Program-made: the position numbers and the translations under genes
DNA from: Methanobacterium_B sp963703015
GTDB lineage: Archaea > Methanobacteriota > Methanobacteria > Methanobacteriales > Methanobacteriaceae
NCBI GenBank assembly: GCA_963703015.1
Contig: OY969779.1
Span: forward strand, 2,046,001 to 2,110,000
Length of the DNA: 64,000 bases
Direction: 5' to 3'
The notes under the pieces: generated by a model
The model's input: only the letters and a program-made list of their open reading frames with translations
Database searches by the model: none
Told to the model about the DNA's origin: nothing
Shown: piece after piece, positions 8,520-17,008 of the stretch
How the letters are laid out: every line of letters starts with the position of its first letter
Numbering within the stretch: position 1 is the stretch's first letter

Positions 8520-8858
8520 TTAACTGTTGATTTTTCCATCTGGATGTGTGTCGGCTTTTCTTCGTTTTCTCTCTTTATTTTGTCCTTGATAATAACCTAA
8601 AACATAACCTATGATTATCGCACCTATGGCAGCTTGAACAGCGAATAGTAAACTTTCAATTTCTGGACTAGGTGGTTCCCATAAAGAATGGGCCCACGGG
8701 GTGTATCCTGTGGACTCTATATATTCTGGGCCTTGGTCATCTGATCCTCCGAAGTAGCCTTGTTCTTCTCCTTTGCCGTTGTAGATTGCAAGTGGAAAAA
8801 TTACTATGGCTGCAACCATGGCTAAAAGTATAATTGCCCTTTTATTCACCATTTTCAT
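8520..8858 (-). CDS. cbiN: Cobalt ECF transporter small subunit CbiN
   Basis: The 112-residue protein has an N-terminal helix (about 8-27), a loop with GYFGGSDDQ and YTPWAHSLWEPPSPEIESLLF, and a second helix with QAAIGAIIIGYVLGYY, as in CbiN. CbiN assists CbiM in cobalt capture for B12 synthesis, which methanogens need for corrinoid methyltransferases. The ATG at 8858 overlaps the cbiM stop as ATGA. A second in-frame ATG at 8852 is better placed behind GGCGGTGG. The genes for the energising part, cbiQ and cbiO, which normally follow, are absent here. Confidence 0.9.
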   Translation of the reverse strand: MKMVNKRAIILLAMVAAIVIFPLAIYNGKGEEQGYFGGSDDQGPEYIESTGYTPWAHSLWEPPSPEIESLLFAVQAAIGAIIIGYVLGYYQGQNKERKRRKADTHPDGKINS

Positions 8859-9550
8859 GCCACCGCCGATTCTATTTTCTTTAACTCAGGATCTTCCTTG
8901 CCTATTACCTTCAGTTTGACTAATATGTCAGGTCTAAGTTTCATGATGTACTCAAATATGACAACTGTGAGGAGACCTTCTGCTATTGCCAGTGGCACTT
9001 GGGTGTATGCGTAGATTGCTATGAACTTTACAAATGCTGCATCAAAGGTTGGTATTGGAAATGCGAGTGAGAGTTGTACTGCTGTTGTGACGTAGGTGAG
9101 CCAGTCTCCCATGACTGCTGCTAGGAATATGGCGATGGATGTTGAAAACCCAATCTTCCTTGAACCTTTCCAAATTAACCACGCTGCAAATGGGCCAACT
9201 ATGCCCATTGAAAAGTCGTTGGCACCTAAAGTTGTAATTCCGCCATGTGCAAGGAGTAAAGCTTGAAAAACTAGTACTATTGCTGATAAAACACTTACCA
9301 CTGCTGGGCCAAAGAGTACGGCACCTAATCCTGTTCCTGTTGGATGTGAACAGCTACCTGTTACAGATGGCATCTTCAATGAAGAAAGTATAAATATGAA
9401 TGCTCCTGAAACAGCGAGTAATGGTTTAGATTCTGGATGTTCGTCTGTCACCTTTTTTATTTTGATCACACCGTAGGCTAAGACTGGTAATGCAGCCAGA
9501 TACCAGAAAAGGCACCATTGCCACGGTAAAAATCCTTCTGCTATATGCAT
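8855..9550 (-). CDS. cbiM: Cobalt ECF transporter substrate-binding subunit CbiM
   Basis: The 231-residue integral membrane protein begins MHIAEGFLPWQW, the diagnostic N-terminus in which the amino group, His2 and a later His coordinate the metal. I therefore place the start at ATG 9550. An upstream in-frame TTG at 9568 would bury the MHI terminus, and the GGGAGGGAT ribosome binding site lies between the two. Further family motifs are SLKMPSVTGSCSHPTGTGLG and DFSMGIVGPFAAWLIW. It forms an operon with cbiN. Cobalt is favoured over nickel because a true CbiN accompanies it. Confidence 0.92.
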   Translation of the reverse strand: MHIAEGFLPWQWCLFWYLAALPVLAYGVIKIKKVTDEHPESKPLLAVSGAFIFILSSLKMPSVTGSCSHPTGTGLGAVLFGPAVVSVLSAIVLVFQALLLAHGGITTLGANDFSMGIVGPFAAWLIWKGSRKIGFSTSIAIFLAAVMGDWLTYVTTAVQLSLAFPIPTFDAAFVKFIAIYAYTQVPLAIAEGLLTVVIFEYIMKLRPDILVKLKVIGKEDPELKKIESAVA

Positions 9551-9585
9551 CTTGATATCCCTCCCCAAGGAATTTATTATTAATT

Positions 9586-9637
9586 AAGTTTTACTTTAAT
9601 TTTATACAAGTAAACTTGAATATTTTAGTTTATATAT
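9586..9637 (-). promoter_or_regulatory. cbiMN promoter with overlapping inverted-repeat operator
   Basis: On the minus strand a TATA-like TATATAAA lies at about 9629-9637. About 25 bases downstream, where transcription should begin, sits an inverted repeat: AAGTTTACTT (complement of 9608-9617) and AAGTAAAACTT (complement of 9586-9596), differing by one extra T, with 11 bases between them. Its position over the expected start site suggests repression, plausibly by a metal sensor. Confidence 0.5.
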
Positions 9638-9848
9638 CTTACGATTTCATCACCAAGATAGCAAGCTTATGGAGTAGGAGACTAAGTAATCAACGATTGG
9701 TTATATTTATTAAAAAAATTGGATTTACAAAAACAAATACCATGGGAACCTATTTAACTTTTTAAGATTAAATAATCACAAAGAACGATATATGCTGGAA
9801 TATTTTAAATAATCTTCACTGAATTGGGATTAATAGGGTGAACAATCA

Positions 9849-11207
9849 ATGGATACGACGAATCTTAAACGCAACATACTTGTTATCTGCCTTTTAGCAT
9901 CTTTTTTAACTCCATTCGTAAGATCTTCATTGAATCTTGTCTTGCCGTCTATGGGAAGTGATCTTTCACTGTCTGCTGCATTTTTAGCTTGGATACCCAC
10001 GATGTACCTACTTATTGCAGGTATTTTATACATTCCCTTTGGAAGATTGGGAGATATTTACGGTCGAAAAAAAGTCATCCTTTATGGCCTTATTATTTTT
10101 ACTGTCAGTTCTTTTTTTACAACATTTTCTTTATCTGGGGATATGTTTGTGGTAATAAGGGTGTTTCAAAGCATAGGTAATGCAATGGTATTTGCAAATT
10201 TATTCGCCTTGATATCTTCTGTATTCCCATTAAAAGAAAGAGGTCAAGCCCTGGGAATTGTATCGATGGGAGTTTTCATGGGACTTGTTTTAGGTCCAAT
10301 AATAGGTGGGGTCATGGGTCAACTTGTGGGTTGGAGAAGCCTGTTTTTTCTGGATTTTTTGGTTGGTTTAATATGTACGATTTTGATGTTTAGATTTAGT
10401 GGGGAATGGAAGGAATCAAGTGGTGAAAAATTCGATTTGAAGGGATCTATTACCCTTTCATTATCATTGGGTCTGATAATTTATGGTTTATCAACATTAA
10501 ATTCAAAATTTAGTATTTTTCTGCTCATTGGGGGAGTCATATTTCTAACAATTTTCTATTTGCAACAGAAAAGAACCAAGGTTCCGCTCATCAATCTGGA
10601 CATATTCAACATAAAAACTTTCACATTCGGGAGTATCACTGCATTTTTAAATTACAGTGGTCTAGTCACAGTCAGTTTCATGCTAAGCTTGTATCTTCAG
10701 TATGTTAAGGGATTTGATCCGTTAATTACAGGAATCATAATCGCAAGCCAATCAATATTCATGGTAGTGGTGTCTCCAATTGCAGGGAAAATTTCAGATA
10801 ATAGGGATTCCTGGGCAGTGACAACAGTAGGAATGATTTTAGTCACAGTGGGATTAGCTCTATTATCATTAATTAGAATCGACACTTCGATTATATTTAT
10901 TGTAATGGCTCTTTCAATATTTGGTATTGGTGAGGGATTCTTCTATGCAACCAACACCAAAAATGTGTTGAGTTCAGTGGATAAAAAATATTTAGGGATT
11001 GCCAATGCAACCTTAAGTGATGTGCGTTCACTTGGACAGGTGTTTGGTATGGGTTTTGCAACCCTTTTTATAACCATCATAATAGGGGATGTGACTATAT
11101 CAAATTCCAATTATCTAGGTTTGATCACGAGTTTAAATTATGTATTTTTGGTAATGGCAGCTTTAAGTGCTTTTGGTATTTTTACATCGGTTATTAGGGA
11201 TAATTAG
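9849..11207 (+). CDS. MFS transporter, DHA2 (EmrB/QacA-like) drug exporter family
   Basis: The 452-residue protein is hydrophobic throughout, with about 14 predicted helices as in DHA2 proton antiporters. It shows motif A in the loop after helix 2 (GRLGDIYGRKKV, about residue 64) and a motif C-like GPIIGGVMGQ (about 156) that marks exporters. The N-terminal LTPFVRSSLNLVLPSMGSDL is typical of the family. ATG 9849 follows GGGTGAAC. The substrate cannot be read from sequence; multidrug or metabolite efflux is likely. It is a single-gene unit with no adjacent regulator. Confidence 0.88.
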   Translation: MDTTNLKRNILVICLLASFLTPFVRSSLNLVLPSMGSDLSLSAAFLAWIPTMYLLIAGILYIPFGRLGDIYGRKKVILYGLIIFTVSSFFTTFSLSGDMFVVIRVFQSIGNAMVFANLFALISSVFPLKERGQALGIVSMGVFMGLVLGPIIGGVMGQLVGWRSLFFLDFLVGLICTILMFRFSGEWKESSGEKFDLKGSITLSLSLGLIIYGLSTLNSKFSIFLLIGGVIFLTIFYLQQKRTKVPLINLDIFNIKTFTFGSITAFLNYSGLVTVSFMLSLYLQYVKGFDPLITGIIIASQSIFMVVVSPIAGKISDNRDSWAVTTVGMILVTVGLALLSLIRIDTSIIFIVMALSIFGIGEGFFYATNTKNVLSSVDKKYLGIANATLSDVRSLGQVFGMGFATLFITIIIGDVTISNSNYLGLITSLNYVFLVMAALSAFGIFTSVIRDN

Positions 11208-11291
11208 ATACGAATTGAAATTATTTCTTTTTATAGGTGTTTGGATGTGTATTTATTTTCAGGATTTATTGTTGGATATTATTTTCATTGT

Positions 11292-11431
11292 TTAGACATA
11301 CACTTCAAGTGTAAAAAATATCACATAATATGAATTAATAATTATTTTTAATTTCATCACAATTGATTCAAAATTTTTAAATAGATCCAAAACATAGTTA
11401 GACATACACTTCAAGTGTAAAAAATATCACA
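11292..11431. repeat. Duplicated 34-bp element with internal palindrome
   Basis: The same 34 bases occur at 11292-11325 and 11398-11431, 106 bp apart. Each contains a 15-bp palindrome TACACTT-C-AAGTGTA (11299-11313 and 11405-11419) followed by an AT-rich, TATA-like AAAAAATAT. Their position directly before the two-gene membrane unit suggests duplicated operator/promoter sites. The spacer between them is plain AT-rich sequence. Confidence 0.7.
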
Positions 11432-11454
11432 ATTTGTGAATAGGAGTTGTAAAA

Positions 11455-12072
11455 ATAGAATTAAACTACAGCCTTATACTAGCCATAATAAGCATATCAA
11501 CAATTTTAGTTGTTATTTTAATCATAAGAGTTATATACAGGCACAATCCTCATGTTCATAAACTCTATGGCAGAGAAATTGTACTGTTTCATAGCAGTCA
11601 AAGATACGAAAAACGAATCTGGAGATTCAACCTCATAGAGTACATTAAAAATCAGAACAACCATAATCCTGAAAATTCATTGGAATTTAAAATGGTTGTG
11701 GGGGAGTTGAGTGAAGATACCCTTGAAATTATAAAAAACGCAGCATCCTCAAAATTTAATGAAATATCCATAATTGGAGGGCCACAAACTTTTTGTGAAG
11801 ATAAACTTGAAATATACTCCTTACTAGACAGATTCAAATCTGTTAAATACCATGTTCTACCAATCCGGCCAAACAAACACTTCATGATATTCAACCAAAC
11901 CCATCTTTACATTGAAAAACCACACCACCACAACGAAACAAGGGGGGCTGTGGGCGTGAAAACAGCACATCCTAAACTTATTAAGGAATATGAGGATGCT
12001 TACAATGAAATATATAAATATGCAAAACAGCTGAACAAGGAAGAAGTCCTTGAACAACCATGTTACAAGTAG
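11455..12072 (+). CDS. Membrane-anchored protein with unrecognised soluble domain; no canonical start codon for full length
   Basis: The frame is open from the stop at 11437 to 12072 and encodes about 205 residues. The first ATG/GTG/TTG is TTG 11680, which would remove a clear N-terminal membrane helix (about 8-26, LAIISISTILVVILIIRV). AGGAG at 11442-11446 is correctly spaced for ATA 11455, so I give that as the probable start. The soluble part has LSEDTLEIIKNAASSKFNEI, SIIGGPQTF and KHFMIFNQTHLYIEKPHHH. It loosely recalls a PLD-like fold without the catalytic HKD motif, which is speculation. It is followed 12 bp later by another membrane protein gene. Confidence 0.55.
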   Translation: MELNYSLILAIISISTILVVILIIRVIYRHNPHVHKLYGREIVLFHSSQRYEKRIWRFNLIEYIKNQNNHNPENSLEFKMVVGELSEDTLEIIKNAASSKFNEISIIGGPQTFCEDKLEIYSLLDRFKSVKYHVLPIRPNKHFMIFNQTHLYIEKPHHHNETRGAVGVKTAHPKLIKEYEDAYNEIYKYAKQLNKEEVLEQPCYK

Positions 12073-12084
12073 GAGGAAAATTTC

Positions 12085-12480
12085 ATGGACATTAGCAGTT
12101 TAATACCAGATTTTTTAGTATTCAGTTTGGCAGGTTCATCCCTTTCAATAACAGCGTACTCTGCTTTCAGGGACAGAAATGATGATAAGAAACTTTTACT
12201 CATCATAGCAACCTGTTTTTCACTGGCATTTGTGGTTGTATTTGTGATGACATTCATAAACATGGATGACTTGACAGAAATACCAGTACTAGGTTTAACC
12301 TTTTACATCCTCATATTCATGGCCATACTTTCAATAATAGGATTCATAATTCATAGATTAATGGTAGATGAGCGTTACAAGCAGGATGAATTAGAATCTG
12401 CCATAGACATAATAGAATCCAGTAAAAATGGTTTAAACAGTTTTATCGGACTTTTAAAATGTGAATACAAAGATGATTAA
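12085..12480 (+). CDS. Small membrane protein, three predicted helices
   Basis: The 131-residue product is not recognised. Helices are predicted at about 9-26, 36-59 and 66-90, followed by a charged cytoplasmic helix VDERYKQDELESAIDIIESS and the tail LLKCEYKDD. The start ATG 12085 follows a strong AGGAGG. It lies 12 bp after the preceding membrane-anchored protein, and the two probably form one transcript and perhaps one complex. Confidence 0.75.
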   Translation: MDISSLIPDFLVFSLAGSSLSITAYSAFRDRNDDKKLLLIIATCFSLAFVVVFVMTFINMDDLTEIPVLGLTFYILIFMAILSIIGFIIHRLMVDERYKQDELESAIDIIESSKNGLNSFIGLLKCEYKDD

Positions 12481-12658
12481 CAGATCAATTTTTAGTTCTT
12501 AACTTTGATTATGAATTCCTCTGAATTAGAAAACAAAAAGTATATTGAAACTTCGTATAATAATATCTTCTAAATAACTGATGAAATTACCATTCCTCAA
12601 GTTTACTCATTAGTTGATAAATAAATATAATTAAGACACCACACAAACCAATGATTAT

Positions 12659-15553
12659 ATGTTAGAACTCACTATTTTAATGGTAGAATCTGATGCTATA
12701 GAAGCGAGGGATATTAAACTATCTATAGAATCATTGGGTTACAAAATATCAGATAGTGTAAGCACAGGTGAAGATGCTATCATAGCAGTCAATAAAACCA
12801 ATCCTGATATCATAATCATGGATGTAAGTATGAAGGGCCAGAATGATGGTTTTCAATCTGCAAAAATAATTGAAAACAATTTCAACATTCCAATCATTTA
12901 CTTGACAGATGACATTGAACAAATTAAGGTTGAATTGAATGATCTTACAAGTTCTCAAGCCTACCTTGTAAAACCCTTCAGTATCTCTGAACTGCAAAGT
13001 TCAATTGAATACGTTGTTTTTAGTTATGCTAGGAATACTGGTCTTCTGAATGACTTAACCCATTTCAAAAATATCTTTGATAAAGCTCCAATTGGAATTT
13101 TTCATTCTACTGTAGAAGGTAAACTCCTGAGATTAAACTCTGAGTATGCCGGTATATATGGCTATGATTCTACAGGGGAAATTATTAATGAGGTTAACAA
13201 ATCCACAATTCAAGATGTTATCTACGTTGATCCTGAAATTCGCAAAACCTTTGTGGATGAAGTAGTGCAGGATGAAGAATGGCACACCTACAAAAATCAA
13301 TACTACCGTAAGGACGGTGACATAATTGACGTTGAATTGACATTTCGGGCAGTTAAAAACCATAATAAAAAGGTTTTATATCTGGAAGGATTTGTCAATG
13401 ATATCTCAGAAAAAAAGAAAACAGAAGATGTATTGAAGGAAACAGAATCACTCTACAATATCATATCAGAAAATACTGGCGATGTGATATGGATACTGGA
13501 CTTAAAAACACAAAAATTCAATTATGTGAGTCCATCAGTCTACTATATTCTAGGCTACACACCTGAAGAAGTTCTAAACCAGAAATTCCAAGAATTAATA
13601 ACACCCGAAGCCCACAGCTACATACGGGAAAACCTTCCAAGAAGAATAGAACTATTTTTAGCAGGAAACAAAGAATGTAAAGTAACACGGTCCGAGGTGG
13701 ATCAGTACCGTAAAGATGGATCAATAGTTCCAACAGAAGTTGTTACAACCCTGCTTGTAGATTTTAAGGGTGAAATAAACGAGATATTGGGTGTTTCAAG
13801 GGATGTCACCGAAAGAAAAAAAATTGAAAGAAACTTGATAGAAAGTGAAGAAAGAAACCGACTATTGATTGAAAGTGCGGGAATGGGAATTGGATACTAC
13901 GATACAGTTGGAACAATTTTAATGATAAACAGAATTGGAGCCAGCCAGTTAAATGGAAAACCCGAAGACTTCGTTGGAAGATCAATCAAGGATGTAACTG
14001 ACACAGAATTTGCAGAAACATTGCTGGAAAGAATAAAAGTAGCAGCAGAATCAAAAGATTCAAAGATCTATGAAGACCACATAAAGGTTCCTAATGATGA
14101 AAAATGGTTCATATTTACATACACCCGAATAGAAAATTCCGATGACGAAATAATTGGTATACAAATAGTTGCAAATGACATAACCACGGTAAAAAAGGCT
14201 CAAAGAGAAAGAGACAGGTTTTTCAACCTTTCATCAAATTTGCTATGTATAACTGATTTTGAAGGATGTTTCAAGCAATTAAACCCTGCATGGGAAGGAT
14301 TACTTGGATGGTCAGAGAATGAACTTATATCCAAACCAATCTATGATTTTATACATCCCAAAGACAGATCAAAAACTCCTATTTTCAATGAGTTTTTAGG
14401 GGGAGATGATGCAAACATCAAATTTGAAAACAGATTTAAAACGAAGGATGAAAACTACAAGTGGCTTTCATGGAGTGTTACTCTTCTAAAATCTGAAGGA
14501 ATTGTTTTTGCAGATGTGAGGGATGTAACCAAACAGAAACTTTCAGAAGAAGCACTAATGGACAGTGAAAAAAAGTACAGAACCCTCTTTGAATATGATC
14601 CAGATTACACACTTCTATTCAACAAAGATGGAATCATAGTAGATGCAAACAATGCAATAACCCGGGTGACTGGAGTTTCAAAGGAAAGATTGATAGGAAA
14701 ATCACTGCAGGATACGCGGTTGTATTTTATAGAGAGCATTGCCAATTTACAGGAAAGATTTTCTCAAATAATTGAAAATAAAGAAAACCAGATATTTGAA
14801 ACAGAACTCATGGATAAAAATGGAAATACCAGATTTGTAAATGTTAATATCACAGTAATTGAAATGGAAAATGATATAATCTATGTTCTGGTAATTGCAA
14901 GTGACATAACAGAACTAAAAGGATCAATCAGAGAAAAAGAGGTTCTTTTAAAGGAAATACACCACAGGGTAAAGAACAACATGCAAATCATTTCCAGTCT
15001 CATGAGCATCCAAACAAGATACTTGGATGATGAAGAATCTATAAACGTGTTAAGGGAGAGTCAAAACCGTGTGAAATCAATGTCAATGATCCATGAGAAA
15101 CTCTACAGATCAAAGAAATTTGACAAGGTTTACTTTGCGGAATACATCGAAAATTTAGTCTGGGATCTGTTTTATTCCTACTCCATAGAGAAGGGCAGGA
15201 TCGAACCTGTTCTAGAGATTGAGGATGTAAAACTCAACATAGAAACCTCCGTACCATTGGGCCTCATCATAACAGAACTGGTATCAAACTGCTTAAAATA
15301 TGCATTTCCAGATTCAATGTGTGGATCTTTGTATGTTTCACTCGGAAAGTTAGGAGAAAACTACGAACTCATAATAAAAGACGATGGAATAGGTTTTCCC
15401 GAAACAATAGATTTTAAAAACACAGATTCGCTCGGACTTCAACTTGTAAACAGCCTAACAGATCAGATCGATGGAGAAATCGAGCTTAATAATGACAATG
15501 GTACAGAATTCAAGATCGTGTTTAATGAATTGATATACAAGGAAAGAATTTAG
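12659..15553 (+). CDS. Multi-PAS sensor histidine kinase with N-terminal receiver domain
   Basis: The 964-residue protein contains a REC domain (about 1-120; Asp near 55 in IIIMDVSM, Lys in YLVKPF), then five PAS domains (about 135-255, 262-388, 392-512, 520-632, 640-758), then a HisKA_2 dimerisation/phospho-acceptor segment with KEIHHRVKNNMQII (His near 767), and an HATPase with N box ELVSNCLKYAF (about 873) and G box DDGIGFP (about 907). There is no membrane segment, so it senses a cytoplasmic signal. ATG 12659 has no ribosome binding site. A TATA-like AAATATAA at 12622-12629 places transcription start close to the ATG, so it may be leaderless. The target regulator is unknown; 4405 is a candidate. 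Confidence 0.9.
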   Translation: MLELTILMVESDAIEARDIKLSIESLGYKISDSVSTGEDAIIAVNKTNPDIIIMDVSMKGQNDGFQSAKIIENNFNIPIIYLTDDIEQIKVELNDLTSSQAYLVKPFSISELQSSIEYVVFSYARNTGLLNDLTHFKNIFDKAPIGIFHSTVEGKLLRLNSEYAGIYGYDSTGEIINEVNKSTIQDVIYVDPEIRKTFVDEVVQDEEWHTYKNQYYRKDGDIIDVELTFRAVKNHNKKVLYLEGFVNDISEKKKTEDVLKETESLYNIISENTGDVIWILDLKTQKFNYVSPSVYYILGYTPEEVLNQKFQELITPEAHSYIRENLPRRIELFLAGNKECKVTRSEVDQYRKDGSIVPTEVVTTLLVDFKGEINEILGVSRDVTERKKIERNLIESEERNRLLIESAGMGIGYYDTVGTILMINRIGASQLNGKPEDFVGRSIKDVTDTEFAETLLERIKVAAESKDSKIYEDHIKVPNDEKWFIFTYTRIENSDDEIIGIQIVANDITTVKKAQRERDRFFNLSSNLLCITDFEGCFKQLNPAWEGLLGWSENELISKPIYDFIHPKDRSKTPIFNEFLGGDDANIKFENRFKTKDENYKWLSWSVTLLKSEGIVFADVRDVTKQKLSEEALMDSEKKYRTLFEYDPDYTLLFNKDGIIVDANNAITRVTGVSKERLIGKSLQDTRLYFIESIANLQERFSQIIENKENQIFETELMDKNGNTRFVNVNITVIEMENDIIYVLVIASDITELKGSIREKEVLLKEIHHRVKNNMQIISSLMSIQTRYLDDEESINVLRESQNRVKSMSMIHEKLYRSKKFDKVYFAEYIENLVWDLFYSYSIEKGRIEPVLEIEDVKLNIETSVPLGLIITELVSNCLKYAFPDSMCGSLYVSLGKLGENYELIIKDDGIGFPETIDFKNTDSLGLQLVNSLTDQIDGEIELNNDNGTEFKIVFNELIYKERI

Positions 15554-15675
15554 GAAAATTTACTGGTACTGGTTTAAACAACTAAATATCCAGAAAGAAG
15601 CAGGGTTTTTTAAATTTCAAACTTAAATACATCCTATGCATTTTAGTACTTCTTTTGGGACTTGTGAAATTGATG

Positions 15676-15702
15676 ATGTAGAAAAAAATTGTCTACATTT
15701 TT
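15676..15702 (+). terminator. Possible terminator after histidine kinase gene
   Basis: ATGTAGA (15676-15682) pairs with TCTACAT (15692-15698), followed at once by TTTTT. It lies 120 bp after the kinase stop. Archaeal termination relies mainly on the T run, so the hairpin may be incidental. Confidence 0.35.
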
Positions 15703-15811
15703 ACACATGAGCAATGGTTTTTTATAGGCTGCTGTTCTATCAATAATAATCGAATTCTAAATTTACGATTAAAATATAAAAATATTTAAAAAATATATAT
15801 TTGGTGTAACT

Positions 15812-16153
15812 ATGGCAACCAAAAAGAATGATACAATAAAAATTGATAAGGAATTTAAGGCAAGGATGAAAGTATTTAAGGAAGCATTAAAGTCTGAAGA
15901 AAAAAAGACTGAACTCCATGAGAGTATCTATGGATCAGAGGTTCTAATACGATTTGAAGTTTTCTTACCCTCAAGGGATCCATTAAAATTTGCAGATGGA
16001 CTCTTCCTTTACATGAATGATGAAGGTGAGATTGTGGATGCTGAGTACTATATCAAGATAGAAAACAACATCACAGTATCTAAACTCAAACCTAAAGATT
16101 TAGATGTTGTAAAAGAGTTATTTAAAGATTCATTTTCACTTGAAATAGAATAA
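15812..16153 (+). CDS. Hypothetical protein, 113 residues
   Basis: Not recognised. It is soluble and charged, starting MATKKNDTIKIDKEFKARMK and ending in an acidic SFSLEIE. A central hydrophobic stretch EVLIRFEVFLPSRDPLKFAD suggests a beta-rich core. There are no Cys motifs, membrane helices or signal peptide. ATG 15812 follows GGTGTAAC. It is flanked on both sides by gaps of over 250 bp, so it is probably transcribed alone. Confidence 0.65.
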   Translation: MATKKNDTIKIDKEFKARMKVFKEALKSEEKKTELHESIYGSEVLIRFEVFLPSRDPLKFADGLFLYMNDEGEIVDAEYYIKIENNITVSKLKPKDLDVVKELFKDSFSLEIE

Positions 16154-16507
16154 TAACCTTTTATTTTAATATTTTTATTTTGGCATACTATTTTTTTTTA
16201 TCTGAAAAACAAAATATTTTTAAATTCAATCATTAAAAAAGGGTTCATTTTTTTATTTATTTATTGTTCAAGGTTCTGGAATATTTTATAGGATCGCACC
16301 TTGTAAAAATTATATATCACTTGAACAATATATTAGGTTTTGAATAAAAAATCATATCAAAAAAAATGATGGACAGAATTCAAAGTTATTTGTCCTGGTT
16401 TTTGGAATGGATTCTTATTCAACAATAAAAAAAGAATTAAACAATAAATAGAATATTATTTCAATTATATCTATGTATTTCTGGATTATTTAACCGGAGG
16501 AAATTAA
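16154..16507. other. AT-rich intergenic region with long-armed inverted repeat
   Basis: A run of eight or nine T at about 16191-16200 probably terminates the preceding gene. TATTGTTCAAG (16262-16272) and CTTGAACAATA (16320-16330) are exact inverted copies, 11 bp long and 47 nt apart. CCGGAGG at 16494-16500 is the ribosome binding site of the next gene. No coding sequence is seen. Confidence 0.45.
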
Positions 16508-16999
16508 ATGCGAAGCTTTGAAAGATTAAGTTCCCTTAAAGACTATATTCCGCTAAAAAGAAATGAAACTGGGGGAAAAAATGTTGGTCTGTTAGTTGAT
16601 GGTCCTAATATGCTAAGAAAGGAATTCAGCCTTAATCTTGATATTGTTAGGGATATCATAGCAGAATATGGAAATATGAGGGTTGGAAAAGTATTGTTAA
16701 ACCAATACGCGTCTGATAAACTAATTGAGGCCATTGTAAACCAAGGCTATACGCCAATTGTAGTTGCAGGAGATACTGATGTTTATATGGCAGTTGAAGC
16801 CATGGAACTTATTTATAATCCTAATATTGATATTATAGCTCTCATGACAAGGGATGCTGATTTTTTACCCATAATAAATAAGGCCAAAGAAAATGGAAAG
16901 GAAACACTTGTTATCGGTGCAGAGCCAGGTTTCAGTGCTGCACTACAAAATTCAGCAGACAGTGCAATTGTATTAAAATCAGATAACAATCACGACTAA
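16508..16999 (+). CDS. NYN (PIN-like) domain protein, TIGR00288 family
   Basis: The 163-residue protein shows the PIN-like NYN pattern of acidic residues: GLLVDGPNML (about 28-37), VVAGDTDVYM (about 84-93) and ALMTRDADFLPIINKAKENG (about 114-133), ending VIGAEPGFSAAL. These Asp residues would bind divalent metal for RNA cleavage. The short conserved archaeal family is TIGR00288 as I recall. It starts at ATG 16508 after CCGGAGG. The PLP-enzyme gene begins 9 bp after its stop, so the two are an operon. The RNA target is unknown. Confidence 0.82.
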   Translation: MRSFERLSSLKDYIPLKRNETGGKNVGLLVDGPNMLRKEFSLNLDIVRDIIAEYGNMRVGKVLLNQYASDKLIEAIVNQGYTPIVVAGDTDVYMAVEAMELIYNPNIDIIALMTRDADFLPIINKAKENGKETLVIGAEPGFSAALQNSADSAIVLKSDNNHD

Positions 17000-17008
17000 C
17001 TGATAAAA

